Assembly: GCF_954871325.1 (NCBI RefSeq)
Contig: NC_088779.1
Location: 31,370,729 to 31,434,728, forward strand
DNA from: Gordionus sp. m RMFG-2023
Lineage: Eukaryota; Nematomorpha; Gordioida; Chordodea; Parachordodidae
Direction: 5' to 3'
Length of the DNA stretch: 64,000 bases
Shown: one piece after another, positions 46,208 to 59,169 of the stretch
How the letters are laid out: each line of letters starts with the position of its first letter
How positions within the stretch are numbered: the first letter of the stretch is position 1
The notes under the pieces: model-generated
What the model was told of the DNA's origin: nothing
Databases searched by the model: none
What the model saw: the letters and a program-made list of their open reading frames with translations, nothing else
Program-made: the position numbers and the translations under genes

Positions 46208-46661
46208 ATCATTACGTAAATATGACGTAGGTGTAGACAAATAGAGATCAAATCTTTTTTACGCTATGAAATATGATATGATATGGGAAATTCGTATTAG
46301 CGAAACCCTATGATGTCCATATAGCATCATACCTTCGTAAGGAAAATGAATATTCTTTATTTTGTTATAGTAATAAAAAATTAATATTTTATATATATAC
46401 ATGTCATTGGCCCATAAAATGGGTGGCATGTAACAGTTTTACAAATATTTTTCTTTTGTTTATATGAAATTAAATGTCAATCATTTTTTAATGATACAAT
46501 CTCAATCTTTTTTTTTTGATATGAAATTTTGTAAGTTCCCTCACTTTTTGGATTCTTTTGATTTTTTTTTTGGTAAGTTTTTCGATATTTTTGTTAGTTA
46601 GGGTTGTTTATTTTTTTGCCAAAAATTGTATTTGAAGTTTAAAAATCTAATAAATTTACAC

Positions 46662-46672
46662 CCGTCAGATGG
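46662..46672 (+). repeat. PAL repeat core 10 (rightward)
   Basis: CCGTCAGATGG with AACAGCTGTT at 46,810-46,819 and GATTGGTTAAAT near 46,873. Confidence 0.9.
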
Positions 46673-49237
46673 CGTAAAATGTAACAATATAAAACTCATG
46701 TATTTTAAATATCATTTTTTTTAAAGCATTACTATACAAGAAAAATTATACTATCTAATCTATGTAAATTTCATTTAATTTTCGTCTACCATTTTATTTA
46801 TTTATGACAAACAGCTGTTTATTTACCTATTTATTTTGTTGATATCATTAAAAATATAACGACTTTTTTTAAAAAATACATGATTGGTTAAATTTGTCTT
46901 TATTTCTCTACGGTATTTCCTTGGATTTATATGCATTTCCGGAATTCAATGGCTAAATAAGAAAAATAACTCTACAAACAGAGTCTGAAGAGGTGAAGAT
47001 TCCTCGTAACGACATTTACAAATATTTAAAAATACTTCAACTTGATTAATGTCATTAAAATTTCCAATAATAATAAAATACCATTAACATGTATAATTAT
47101 TTTTTATTCTTTGAATAAATAAAAAAACTAGGCCGAAAATTTTAATGATATTTTTATCTATAAAAATTAATAATTTTAAAAAATAATCCGCTAAAAATAT
47201 AAAACTCAGGTGTGACAGTGACAAGGCCCGTCTGTCCTATTTTTTCAAGCCCGTCTAGAAATTTATTTTGAAAATATTTGTACTACCCGGCCTAATCCCG
47301 ACCGAAATTAGCTGTTTGCTTGTTTCAAATAAGCCGATCCGAAATGAAAATAAAAAGGGTTTTATCGATTTTTACATTAAATTAAATGTATCGGAATACG
47401 CATCACTTAATTGCAAATTAAGTGTTGATTTCGAATATATAAGCATTTCCATTTTCCGATGAAAAAATAACTTTGAATACAAATTGGTGCTCAAATAGCA
47501 CAAGTTTTTTTTTACATATACCACAATGTTTTTAAATATTAGATAGCCAGACCTGATTAAAAAGACCAAGCCCATGCAACTTTCTTATTCTGATTTTAAT
47601 TTTTAAATGAATTATGACTTTTATATATTTTATTTCAGTTCTCAACTAACTAAATTATTAAGGTCTTTGGCGGGCCAGAGAAAATTTTTACTAACAATAT
47701 GGTTTTTCAGAGATTTACCTATCACCAGGCTTGAGAAAAAATTACAAAATTATTATGGGTTGGCCAGGTTTGAGAAAAAAAAATTTCAAGCCAATATCTG
47801 GTCCATATTTAAAATTAAAAAATTTTCAAGCATATATATTTTAAATTTTACTCAATATTTTATATCACAAATTTAAATTTTATTTCTAAATATAAAATTC
47901 GATTTAAGATATTATTATTAAATTACAATAGGAATAAATGGAATATAAAATTAAATTTAAGACATAGTTATTTACAATAGAAATGGAATATAAAATTAAA
48001 TTCAAGATATTGTTATTAAATTACAATAAAAATAAATGGCAAAAATTATATGATAGTTGCATGGGACTTGGTTTTTTGATCAGGCCTGACCATTTCCGCA
48101 AAAAAAATATTTCAGGCCCCTATGTCTAGCCCATATTTAAAATTAAAAAATTTCCAAGCATCTCTATTTATAACTTACACAATATGATTTGTATATCACA
48201 AATATAAATTTACCATTATTAGCTATAAAAATTAAAAATAAATGAAATAAATATATTTTATGGGTTTTTTAAAGATCACTGGGTATTACTAATGATAACT
48301 CTGAAGGTCTTTGGCTAATATGAAAAAAGATATGTTCTTTATCGAAATTTTTTTTTACAAATATGCATAAATTTAGTCGAAATATTATAAACAATTACAA
48401 TAAAATTTTAGTTCTTTATTACGTAATAATATCAAGAGATTTTCTTATCATCATCCCTTATTTTCTTTGATACATCGTTAATTTAATATTTTAAAACACC
48501 TGTTAGATAGTTAAGATCAATTGGATTATAACTTTTTTGTATGTCATTAATACAAATTTATTATCGTTATGATAAAAATATATAAACGAAATCATGGTGC
48601 ATAAATACTTTAATATGAGTAATCTACAATTTTTCTTTAAAAAAAATTGAATTTGAGAAAAGACACCTTTAAATTTTATGATCTGCTTAAAGATTTTTTT
48701 GTACAAAATTTTAGGGAAAAGAATCTCTTTTTTCTTCCAAACACAGATAAAATGTAACCTTTCCTATAACCAACCAAAGAATCTTTAATCCACTAAATTT
48801 TTATATTTAATTTTGTGTTTCAGATCTTATGATTATTCTCTGTGTTTCATATAATTATACTCAAAAGAAAACACTGTTGTGTGTGTAGATTTTTTCGGTT
48901 GACCACTAAATAGCATTGATCAAAGTAAAAGCACGATATGGGTCGATTTTTAAACAGCCCGTTTAAGTTAGCCATAATAAAATTGTGGGCAAGTAGAAGG
49001 CCAAACCTTTCTGCCATCTATGAAAAGAAATAACGTAAAGAATAAAGGTATTTAACCAATATATTTAAAAAAAGTAGGTAATTTTTTTAATGATATTAAA
49101 AAAATAGAAAAGGTATTTAATGAACAGCTGTTTATCATAATTAAAGAAATATTAATAGAATATCATTCTCTTGTATAAAATGTTTATTTAAAATGATATA
49201 AAATAATAAATAAATTAATATATTTTTAATTAATACG

Positions 49238-49248
49238 CCATCTGACGG
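49238..49248 (-). repeat. PAL repeat core 11 (leftward)
   Basis: CCATCTGACGG with AACAGCTGTT at 49,123-49,132. Confidence 0.9.
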
Positions 49249-49310
49249 ATCTTTATTTATCAAACTGTAAAACAATTTTTGGATAAAAATATTAGACCAA
49301 TGTTTCCTTT

Positions 49311-50340
49311 TCCTGAATAAATATAATACAGATCTAATATAAAAAAATAATTATATATAAATATAATACAGATCAAAAATTAAAAATACTATACCTCATT
49401 AAAGGTCATAATTCAAGAAATCAAAAATATGAAAAATATCAATAAGCATTTTACTAAGAAATTTTAGTGTTAATTCATTAAGTAAATAATTTTTTAAGGC
49501 TTTTAATGTATTCATGGCCATTATGATTGATTTACATTTAAGTTATTTTAATAAATTAATTTTTAAAACATAAAATTATAAAAATTAAAATGACTCATCA
49601 AAAGCAATATACACCTACTTTACCAAAAATCAAATTTTACAAAACAAAGTCTCCCACTTATGACAAATAATTTAGTATTTTGTATTCTAAGATGTTGTTG
49701 TATGTTATTGGTGATAATCGCTAAAACATTTATAAATTTTTGATATTATTTTTAAAAAAATTATTAAAACTATATAAATCTTTATTAAATCAGTGCTATT
49801 TATTTAATAGAGTAAACACATATAAATTATATTTCCACTCTGTTAACAACTGAAAAAAAAATTTCAGTGTCAAAAATGGAATATCAAGATCATTCATAAA
49901 GTCACAAACTATTAATCAAGTACTAAAAGTTGAAGTTTAATAATTGATTTAATATAATTATTATTATTTAAGTTATTTTACATTCTTTCTATTTTTTAAA
50001 TTTATTATAATTCATTATTTTGATATTTATAAATACACTCATAAATTGAAACATAAAAAAAATATTTTTTTCCCCAATATTTGAAAAATATATATAGTTT
50101 TCTCATCTTAACTATTTTGAACTTTTCCCAATACATTGCAAATAGATTCTCAAAAGTCAGGACAATCTGATAATTTATGTTATACTTATAAATATGGCTT
50201 TACAAGTTTCGTTAAAAGTTTTATATATGAAATTACTTATTGTTTTTAAACATTAATCGATATAATAGTTATATTATGTGAATTAATTGATATTCTGTTA
50301 AAAAGTGTAAGACCTTCTGAAAATTGTATCATTTTTTTGT
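49311..50340. repeat. PAL outer flank; no gene
   Basis: 49,640-50,335 is the inverted partner of 40,010-40,430 with a few hundred extra bases (49,810-50,090). Nothing coding. Confidence 0.65.
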
Positions 50341-50389
50341 CATTTACACCTAGTGTTAATTTGCTTGGTCGTAAAATTTACGACCCAAT

Positions 50390-51060
50390 TTTGTGCATGC
50401 CTGCTCTGAGCACGAACCCTGAGCACAAAACCGGTGTTCAGACTCGGCGTTCGGGGTTCAGACCCGGGACCCAGGGACCCCACAAAAACCCATTTATTTT
50501 TAACTTTTTTTTTTGAACTTAGTAGAAAAGTATACACAAGATTTATTCATTAATAAACAAGCGTTCCCTCTTGGTCTCGATAGGCTTATAGGGCTAGGTG
50601 TGTTAATTATATACTGTAGTCTACTAGTAATCATAATTATTATTCTAGATGGGTGGTTCCAAGAGGTTATGAATATTTTTAACAACATGATGATATTGAT
50701 ATTATGGGCGTCAAATAAAAGGTGTTTTAATTAAATTTTGACTTTAATACTTATTATTAATAATATTCTAATTAGGCGGGTCTACTAGGGCTTATGAGGT
50801 CAGAAATATTTTTAACAATGCACTATTTGTCCGCAATTTGAAAATTTTGACCTGAAAACCCTGTTCACATTATTTGATAAATATATATTTTATTAAATCA
50901 TATTTGATATTCCCGGCACAAAAACCCATTTATTTTTTTCCCAAAAATTATATATAAGATTTATTCATTAGGAGATCAGGCGTTCCCTTTCTACTCTGTA
51001 CTGTAGGCTAATGTATAGGGCTTAGAAGGGGCAGGAATATTTTTATCCAAAATAATAACA
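50390..51060. repeat. Diverged direct repeats behind a G+C-rich tip
   Basis: A tip with GAGCAC, CCGGGACCCAGGGACCCC (50,400-50,480) is followed by CACAAAAACCCATTTATTTTT...AAGATTTATTCATTA...AGGCGTTCCCT-like segments at about 50,480-50,600 and again at 50,920-51,010, with GGGCTTAGAAGG/GGGCTTATGAGG between. Unclassified. Confidence 0.5.
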
Positions 51061-51339
51061 TAGGTAGTCCTGCAGGAATATTATTATCAAAGCAAAATAT
51101 TGACTGACAAAACTGATTATGACTTACGATAAACTATATTGTGTTTATGAATATATTTTAACATTTTATTTTTAGTAAATTTACCAACCAAGGGCATCCT
51201 ACTATAAATAGTAGGATTTTTTTGATTTCCTTTTAAAAAAAAACCTGTTGTTGTAAATTTAACTAGAATATAATTTAAATAATTATAAACAATTGATTCT
51301 TTAAAATAATTATTGTTTAAAAAATAAGAATATATTTTT

Positions 51340-51450
51340 AATATTTCTACTATTATAACTTTCTTTCACATCCGTTTTGTTGATTTACATATATTTATCC
51401 TTATTAAAAAATAAAAACTATATTTCCATTCCCCCTTCCATCATTTAAAA
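51340..51450 (+). repeat. Direct repeat left of hAT gene
   Basis: TTTATCCTTATTAAAAAATA, AAAACTATATTTCCATTCCC and CACATCCGTTTT words recur in the same order and orientation at 54,550-54,690, on the other side of the hAT gene. Confidence 0.7.
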
Positions 51451-51489
51451 TCATTTAAGTAAAGATTAAAAAAATGTCCTCCATGAGAT

Positions 51490-51560
51490 TTCAACATTTA
51501 TAATTCCAAAGTGCCGATAACTGAGAATTTTGCCGTCGGAAGAAATTAATTAAGTAAGTT
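51490..51560 (+). pseudogene. Fragment of a Hermes-like hAT transposase
   Basis: The DNA closely matches 35,690-35,755, the part encoding VSTFLIPKFRQMRMLSSEEI, including CGTCGGAAGAAATTAAT. Only this short piece is visible, so it is a relic of the same or a sister element. Confidence 0.65.
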
Positions 51561-52170
51561 ATTTTAATGATATACTGGCCATCCACCAAGATAAAAAATA
51601 AAACAGATATATTTTGACAAAGTAACCGCTAAGTATTTAGTATCTAGGTGACAATTGACAAACTTATGATATTAGAAATTTTGAAATATATTTTTTTTGA
51701 GAAATTATTTTTTCATGGTTAACATAAACATCTTAATAATCGCATAATGTGATATTTTATTATAATTTATATTTAAACAAATATTATAATTATAGTATTA
51801 TGATAAATATAATGAAATAAAAAATTAAATAATATACATTTAAAATATATATGTATATTCTCCGATCCAAACGCATATAAAATATTATGTTAAAAATTCG
51901 TATTTCTTTATATAAAATTGTCATATTCCTATTACGAGTGAGTCTTGCAAGGTAGAGAGAACATACATTTTTAAAATTGACTGCATTTGAAACTTTTAAC
52001 AACACGAATAATAAATTAAACTCAAAATAACCTATAAAATAAATATTTATTATAGATATTTTACTTAAATAAATTTCTAAATAAGTGATATTTTATATTT
52101 CTATTCTTACCTCTCTAATTGATGTATGTTTATTAAAAATATGATTCCATACACTGTAACACCTGAGAAA

Positions 52171-54362
52171 TTATTGCCATATTTCATCACGAATAGACAT
52201 TATATCTATATCCCAGGAAGAGAGTGACATGCATTGCTTTAGCGTCGATGAGGCCATCCTGTTCCTCATTGTCATAATATTTCCGGCCAAAGAAAAAGCT
52301 CTTTCCGATGCCACTGATGTTGTCTGTTGGCATAAATAGTCCCTGGCCATCATTGCTAAATGAGGAAAACGATCAGCATTTCCTCTCCACCAATCTAATA
52401 TATTTGTGATTTCGGGCGCGAGTGGTTCATTGAGGTATGTCGTTAATTTATTATTATCATTAGTGCCATTTGATTCCTTTTCTAAATATGGATAAATTTA
52501 AAATATCAAAGATTATGGATTTATAATAGAACATTTAACAAATATACCTATTTTTCAATCCCTGCAATATTGAAATAGTTTTAGAATTCGAGATATTTTA
52601 ATTATTATCAAAATTATACGCATCAGGCTCTGACGTATATTTTGCAAAGTTTATTTTAAATATATCTAAATATTGATTTTCAACGTCATCCTTTAGATTT
52701 GTAATCAGGGTATTTTTGATCCTAGGATCAAGTAACGACTCTGCGTAATTATATGGAGTGAATATATTATGACCATATTATTCAGCTTTCTTTAACATAA
52801 TAGTGGCTGCTTCTTTTATTGACAAATTTGAATATGCCACGGTATGATTTTTTAAATTCTCCAATATATCATTGAAGAATAATAGGAGGGTCATCCCGAT
52901 TGTGGGAGAATGAGTGGATATTTCTACTGTTATTTGACAAAAGGGTAGAAGAAATTCTTCCAACTCTAGGAAGAACGAGTATTCATCACAAGTTGGGGTA
53001 ATATCCTCCCCTATTATACCTTGATGGCTCAGTTGATGAATTGAATCAATATTCTAGATAGATAAATACTAAGAAAAAGAATAAAATTTACAATAATAAT
53101 TATTACCTTATTAATGGCGGATATCATGAGGTACTTGCTGTTCCATCTTGTTTTAACAGCTAAAGGTATTAATGTAGCCCCACATATGGCTTTATAAGAT
53201 TGCATAAATTTGGGTGAGCTATGTAATTTATTAACTATATTTTCTATTTTTTCCAATTTCGCCTCAAAAAAATGAAGGCCCACCTTTACTATTAAATTAA
53301 TGATGTGGGCCATGCAGCGATGCCCATATAAAATTTTCTAGTAATGGGTTTGATAATACTCTTGCAGCAGTTGTACTGTCTTGATCTCATTTAATCTGTT
53401 ATCGTGTGTTATTGATATTATTTTATCACTTAATTTAAAATCTTCTAATGATGATAAAACAATTTTGCATATATTATCTCCAGTGTGTGAGTGAGGAAAC
53501 AAAATAATATCTAAAATCCTATTTACAATATCCCAATTGTTATCAATATAATGGAAAGTAATAGCACAGTAGGACGTGCTATTTTTATCAGTCCATAAAT
53601 CTGTACTTAAGGATATCATATTACTTTTATTTTTTAATTTATCAATTAAATTATTTTTTGCAAAATTATAGACATTACCTAGGTTTTTTTTATTGTTTGC
53701 CTACACCACAGCTTGATATTCTTATTTGAATAGAATATCCTCTTAAAAGCTGGGTTATCTATTATGTTAAAGGAACTATTAGTTTTTATTAAGAAAATTA
53801 AGATGAGTTTATTTATCATCAAATTTTCATGCGATAGCTTTCTCATCTCCGGCATCGAGTCATAAATGAAACCCTGTGAGTGTGACATCTCTTTAAATAT
53901 TATTTGAGATGTTTTTTCAAATTCGCTAAATATATAAAATATAATTCATAAATTAGTACAGGAAGTTTTTAATAAATAATATTTTTCGATCTAAACCGTG
54001 CTCAGAATTAGCCTGAGCACTAATTAAGTTAAAAAGCTAAATTTTTTCTTTCTCAAGCCGGCTCAGAATAAGTTTCAGCCGTTGGTTCAGGCCGGCTCAA
54101 GAAATATTTAAACCAAAAATTTTAAATTGTTGTTACTTTTGGAAGTTGAAAATTTGTATACACTTGGGCATAAATTACATTTTTTGCGTGTCTTATTAGG
54201 AGTCATCGTAAATGAATTCCTAATGTCTATTACTATGGATGATGACGATGAGGCTTCTCCAGAAAAAGAATCTACCGACAAAAATGAGGATTCATTAATT
54301 GGAGAAGATGGCATAGATTGGTCATCATTATCTGACCAATGAAAATGATCCTCAGAAAACAT
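52171..54362 (-). pseudogene. hAT transposase (RICESLEEPER/Ac-like) with micro-intron, broken
   Basis: Minus-strand order: acidic/serine N-terminus with a partial BED finger (CNLCPSVYKF, 54,362-54,108); about 53,890-53,679 NPAFKRIF; 53,619-53,338 LSTDLWTDKNSTSYCAITFHYID; 53,330-53,107 CMAHIINLIV and KTRWNSKYLM; an intron at 53,106-53,054 (GTAATA...TCTAG, 53 bp) after which NIDSIHQLSHQG...EEFLLPF continues in frame; AESLLDPRIK near 52,735; then LDWWRGNADRFPHLAMMARDYL and TSVASERAFSLAGNI (52,410-52,250), the dimerisation domain. Breaks: two stops (near 53,340 and 52,778), a frameshift near 53,690 and an insertion at 53,990-54,105. Element ends not found. Confidence 0.85.
53990..54105. mobile_element. 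Short G+C-richer insertion inside the hAT gene
   Basis: Contains GTGCTCAGAATTAGCCTGAGCAC, itself an inverted repeat, and CAAGCCGGCTCAG/CAGGCCGGCTCAAG. It separates the BED finger from the rest of the transposase; probably a MITE remnant. Confidence 0.45.
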
Positions 54363-54549
54363 ATTAAATATAAAAATTTTAAATTTATTTTACAAAATAA
54401 ATGAAATGAAAATGAAAAATCTATTTAGAATTATATTCTTTATTTTTTAGTTAAAAATAGATTTACTTTTTGATATTTTTTTAAAATCACTAAAAGATAA
54501 AATGTTAAGCTATAAAAAACTATTTTCCCAGATGGAATTCAAAAGATAA

Positions 54550-54690
54550 TAATATATTTATAATATTTATACTATAAATGACTTTACTTTACATCCGTTT
54601 TTTTTATTTATAAATATTTATCCTTATTTAAAAATAAAAACTATATTTTCATTCCCCTTCCATCCGTTTTTTTCCCAAAAATTATTATGG
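54550..54690 (+). repeat. Direct repeat right of hAT gene
   Basis: Second copy of 51,340-51,450, with ACATCCGTTTTTTTTATTTA and CATTCCCCTTCCATCCG. Confidence 0.7.
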
Positions 54691-55090
54691 AAATAAATCA
54701 TTTGATAATAAGTTATTTTAGTTTTATATTTTTGCTTATCTCACAAGTATAACGAAACAATATTAAAAAAATTAAAAAACGTAAAATAGTTTTCACCATT
54801 TTTAAAAAATCATACCGGTTCATACAGTGTTTTTATGAAAACACCGCTAAACGCTTTTACTCAATTTGTAAGCAATTTTACTCATTATTTTCAAAAAAAA
54901 TGAAATTAAAATACATGTGAAACCGGGGCAAAATGAGTTAAGAAATTTCCTTTAGTCGTATTATAAAATATAACCGAGAGAGCCACTTATAATATCTATA
55001 TTATAATATCTAGGAAAAAGGAAACATAATAAGTTGCTTATATTTTCCATAAACTATTTTTTTTGTTTTTAAAATTTGATAAATTAAGAT

Positions 55091-55101
55091 CCATCAGATG
55101 G
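55091..55101 (+). repeat. PAL repeat core 12 (rightward)
   Basis: CCATCAGATGG with AACAGCTGTT at 55,201-55,210 and GATTGGTTAAAT near 55,283. Outer flank TATAACCGAGAGAGCCACTT (near 54,970) matches core 13. Confidence 0.9.
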
Positions 55102-55329
55102 CGTAATAATTAAAAATATATTATTTATTTATTTTAATATCATTTTAAACATTAAAATACAAAAAAATAATAAGTATTTTCATTAATGTTCTATATTATA
55201 AACAGCTGTTCATTTAATGTGTATCAATTTACCTATTCAATTTTGTAATATTATTAAAAAATTAACTACTTATTTAAATATATGATTGGTTAAATATAAC
55301 TAATCTTATTCTCTACGATATTTCCTTTC

Positions 55330-55680
55330 ATAGATGGCAGAGATATTATTATATCGTCGGTCGTCTAGAACTGGAGTCCTCCCCTCCACGACATTTTTCA
55401 AAATTTCTGAGTTAGAAGTGGATGATAACTTATTTATTCTAAATTAAAATTAATTTTTGCCAAAGTTATAGCTCCCTAACATTAGTCAACTATAAAACAG
55501 CGTAGCCATGTTTTTATTTAAAAGTATTCGATTCAATCTTCAAGTTTAAACTCAACTTAGAAGCTTAATTCAATTTTTTATGCTAAAAGCTTGACTTAAG
55601 CCACAATAGAAATGATCAACGTTAGGCAATTTAACAACACTAGTTAGAGCACTGTCAATTTTTGTGCTATTTGCGCATAA
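55330..55680. other. No gene seen
   Basis: Unique-looking AT-rich DNA between the PAL inner side (ATAGATGGCAGAG) and the next tandem array. Nothing recognised. Confidence 0.5.
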
Positions 55681-55693
55681 CGATGTAATTTTT

Positions 55694-55890
55694 GCTTCTC
55701 ATATGCATGACCTACCTATCCTATCATCTTATTTAATCACGTGTTTTTTCTTTTTGCTTCTCATATGCATGACCTACCTATCCTATCATCTTATTTAATC
55801 ACGTGTTTTTTCTTTTTGCTTCTCATATGCATGACCTACCTATCTTATTATCTTATTTAATCACGTGTTATTTCTTTTTGCTTTTTCATA
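55694..55890. repeat. 62-bp tandem repeat, three units and a partial
   Basis: Units start GCTTCTCATATGCATGACC at 55,694, 55,756 and 55,818; each contains the palindrome TCACGTGT and ends in CTTTTT. Confidence 0.95.
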
Positions 55891-56189
55891 TTGAATCGTA
55901 AAAATTTTATTTTCATTACATATATACCCTACTTTATTTTAATGTCAAGAAAAATTTTTTATTGAATAATTGTTTTTAAAATTTATTATAATTCGTTGAT
56001 ATTTAATCTTAAATATAAAACAAGATCCATATTTAACTACCTTTAGTCATATTATAAAATATAATCGAGATAGCTACTTGTTTAAAATATATATATTTAT
56101 ATATATTATATAGGAAAAAGGAGACATAATGGGTTCTTATATTTTCTAAAAACTATTTTTATAGTTTTTAAAATTTGATAAATTAAGAT

Positions 56190-56200
56190 CCGTCAGATGG
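56190..56200 (+). repeat. PAL repeat core 13 (rightward)
   Basis: CCGTCAGATGG with AACAGCTGTT at 56,333-56,342 and GATTGGTTAAAT near 56,401. Confidence 0.9.
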
Positions 56201-57572
56201 CGTTATAGTAAAAATATATTATTTATTTATTTTATATTATTTTAAATAAACATTTTTATAAAAATACAAGAAAATAATCATCTATACAAAATTTATTTCA
56301 TTTTCTTCGAATATTTCTTTAATTTTATGATAAACAGCTGTTCATTATCTACCTTTTCTATTTTTGTAATATCATCATCAAATTAACCTACTTCAATACA
56401 TGATTGGTTAAATATTTCTTTATTCTTTACGATATTTCCTTTTAGATGGCAGACGGGCTTGGGCTTCTATTTTGGTTAAAATCTTAAACGACCGGTTTTT
56501 AAAACCGACCCAAATTTAGTGTTGTTAACGGCTCAATCGAGCCAATTTTAAAAAAACGGCTTACTCAATATTTTACCCAGAAAAATATTGCTCAGCTTGA
56601 AGATTTCGCTCATAGATGCCACAAAGATTTTGACATCTATTAGCGAAATCCGGAGCCAGCAATATGGATAAAATATTGAGTTGGCGGTTTTTAAAAACCG
56701 GCTCGAACTGAGTGGGTTTAACAACATTACCCAAATCGTGTTTTCTTTTGATCAACGCTATTTAGTGGTCAACCGAAAAAAATTTACACACAACAGTGTT
56801 TTCTTTTGAGTAAAATTATAGGAAACGAAGAGAATAATCATAAAATCTGAAACACAAAATTAAATATAAAAATTTAATGAATTGAAGATTGTTTGGTTGG
56901 TTATAAAAACGTTACTTTTTAATCTGAGTTTCGAAAACAAAAGATACTTTTGCCGAAAATTTTGTACAAAAAATCTTTAAAATTTAAAGGTGTCTTTTTT
57001 AAAATTCAAATTTATATTTAAAGAAAAATTGTAGAGATAACTTATATTAAAATATTTATTCACCATGATTTCGTTTATATATTTTATTTATAATGATAAT
57101 AAATTTGTGTTAATGACATACAAAAAAAATATAATCCAATTGAATATCTTAACTTAACTGTATAACAGGTGTTTTAAAATGTTAAATTAACGATGTATTA
57201 AAGAAAATAAGGGATGATGATTAAAAAATCTCTTGATAATATTACGTAACTTATAAAGAACTAAAATTATATTGTAATAGTTTGTAATATTTCAACTAAA
57301 TTTAGGCAGCTTTGTAAAAAAAAAATTTCGATAAAGAACATATCTTTTTTCATTAGCCAAAGACCTTCAGAGTTACCATTAGTAGGTCCCAGTCCTGATG
57401 TTTTTTAAAAAATGGCCCCACCCCATAAAATATATTTATTTAATTTATTTTTAATTTTTATAGCTAATAATGGTAAATTTATATTTGTGATACAAATCAT
57501 ATTGTGTAAATTATAAAATAAAGATGTTTGGAAATTTTTTAATTTTAAATATGGGCTAGACATAGGGGCCTG

Positions 57573-58990
57573 AAATATTTTTTTTGTGGAAATGGTTAGG
57601 CCTTATCAAAAAACCAATTCCCATGCAACTTTCATAAAATTTTTGCCATTTATTTCTATTGTAATTTAATAACAATGTCTTAAATTTAATTTTTTTATTC
57701 CATTTCTATTGTAATTTAATAATAATATCTCAAATCGAATTTTATATTTGAAATAAATTTTAAATTTGTGATGGAAATCATATTGGGTAAAATTTAAAAT
57801 AGATATGCTTGAAAATTGTTTAATTTTAAATATGGACCAGACATTGGCTTGAAAATTTTTTTTCTCAAACCTGGCCAACCCATAATAATTTTGTAATTTT
57901 TTCCCGAGCCTGGAGATAGGTAAATCTCTGAAAACCATATTGTTGGTAAAAAATTTCTCAAGCCCGCTAAAGACATTAATAATTTTGTTAGTTGAGAACC
58001 GAAATAAAATATATAAAAGTCATAATTCATTTAAAAATAAAATAAGAATATGAAAGTTGTGGGCTTGGTTTTTTAATCAGGCCTGGCTATCTAATGTTTC
58101 AAAAAACATTGTGTTATATGTAAAAAAATAAAAACTTATGCTATTTGAGCAAAGTTTTTTTTTCATCGGAAAATGGAAATGTTTATATATTCGAAATCAA
58201 CACTTAATTTGCAATTAAATGATGCGTATTCCGATATATTTACTTTAGGGAAAAATAATCGATAAAACCCGTATTTTTATCGGATTATTTGGAACAAACA
58301 AACAGCTAATTTCGGTCGGGATTAGGCCGGGTATTACAAATTTTTTTCAAAATAAATTTCCGGGCGGGCTTGAAAAATTAGGACCGACGGGCCATGTCAC
58401 AGACCTGAGTTTTATATTTTTAGCGGATTATTTTTTAAAATTATTAATTTTTATAGATAAAAATATCATTAAAATTTTCGGCTTAGTTTTTTTATTTATT
58501 CAAAGAATAAAAAATAATTATACATGTTAATGGTATTTTATTATTATTGGAAATTTTTATGACATTAATCAAGTTGAAGTATTTTTAAATATTTGTAAAT
58601 GTCGTTACGAGGAATCTTCACCTCTTCAGAGTCTGTTTGTAGAGTTATTTTTCTTATTTAGCCATTGAATTCCGGAAATGCATATAAATCCAAGGAAATA
58701 CCGTAGAGAAATAAAGACAAATTTAACCAATCATGTATTTTTAAAAAAAGTCGTTATATTTTTAATGATATCAACAAAATAAATAGGTAAATAAACAGCT
58801 GTTTGTCATAAATAAATAAAATGGTAGACGAAAATTAAATGAAATTTACATAGATTAGATAGTATAATTTTTCTTGTATAGTAATGCTTTAAAAAAAATG
58901 ATATTTAAAATACATGAGTTTTATATTGTTACATTTTACGCCATCTGACGGGTGTAAATTTATTAAATTTTTCAAATACAATTTTTGGCA
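57573..58990 (+). repeat. 1.4-kb direct duplication, first copy
   Basis: From TTTTGTGGAAATGGTTAGGCC to ACAATTTTTGGCAAAAA; nearly identical to 59,170-60,590. It covers the right half of type I copy 3 including the PAL. Confidence 0.93.
58941..58951 (-). repeat. PAL repeat core 14 (leftward)
   Basis: CCATCTGACGG with AACAGCTGTT at 58,794-58,803. Confidence 0.9.
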
Positions 58991-59169
58991 AAAAAATAAA
59001 CAACCCTAACTAACAAAAATATCGAAAAACTTACCAAAAAAAAAATCAAAAGAATCCAATAAGTGAGGAAACTTACAAAATTTCATTTCAAAAAAAAGAT
59101 TGACATTGTATCTAATTTAATCTCATATATATTAGATTATTGTTTTTATTAACCTTTTTTTTTTAAATT

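Larger units (their letters stand above)
46540..49310. mobile_element. Type I unit, copy 2 (inverted)
   Basis: Reverse complement of copy 1 and copy 3. Bounded by PAL cores at 46,662 (rightward) and 49,238 (leftward). Interior landmarks appear in mirrored order: TCCTCGTAACGACATTTAC near 47,005, CGGCCTAATCCCGACCGAAAT near 47,289, GGTTGACCACTAAATAGCAT near 48,898. No coding frame recognised; the 47,607-47,876 frame is built from the repeated AAAATTATTATGGGTTGGCC segment. Confidence 0.75.
56150..59110. mobile_element. Type I unit, copy 3
   Basis: Same orientation as copy 1. PAL cores at 56,190 (rightward) and 58,941 (leftward). Landmarks: GTGGTCAACCGAAAAAAATT near 56,766, CTCTTGATAATATTACG near 57,230, CGGTCGGGATTAGGCCGGGT near 58,312, and after the right PAL the flank ATCGAAAAACTTACCAAAAA near 59,020. 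It lacks the 575-bp insertion of copy 1. No coding frame. Confidence 0.75.

Noticed and set aside
54127-54342. Acidic plus-strand frame ending WSSLSDQ
   Set aside because: It is antisense to the N-terminal exon of the hAT transposase on the minus strand, which fits the family.
57666-58030. Minus-strand frames with YGLARFEKK, also at 59,256-59,615 and 47,607
   Set aside because: They recur only because the type I unit is duplicated; no known protein family is visible and the frames are AT-rich noise.
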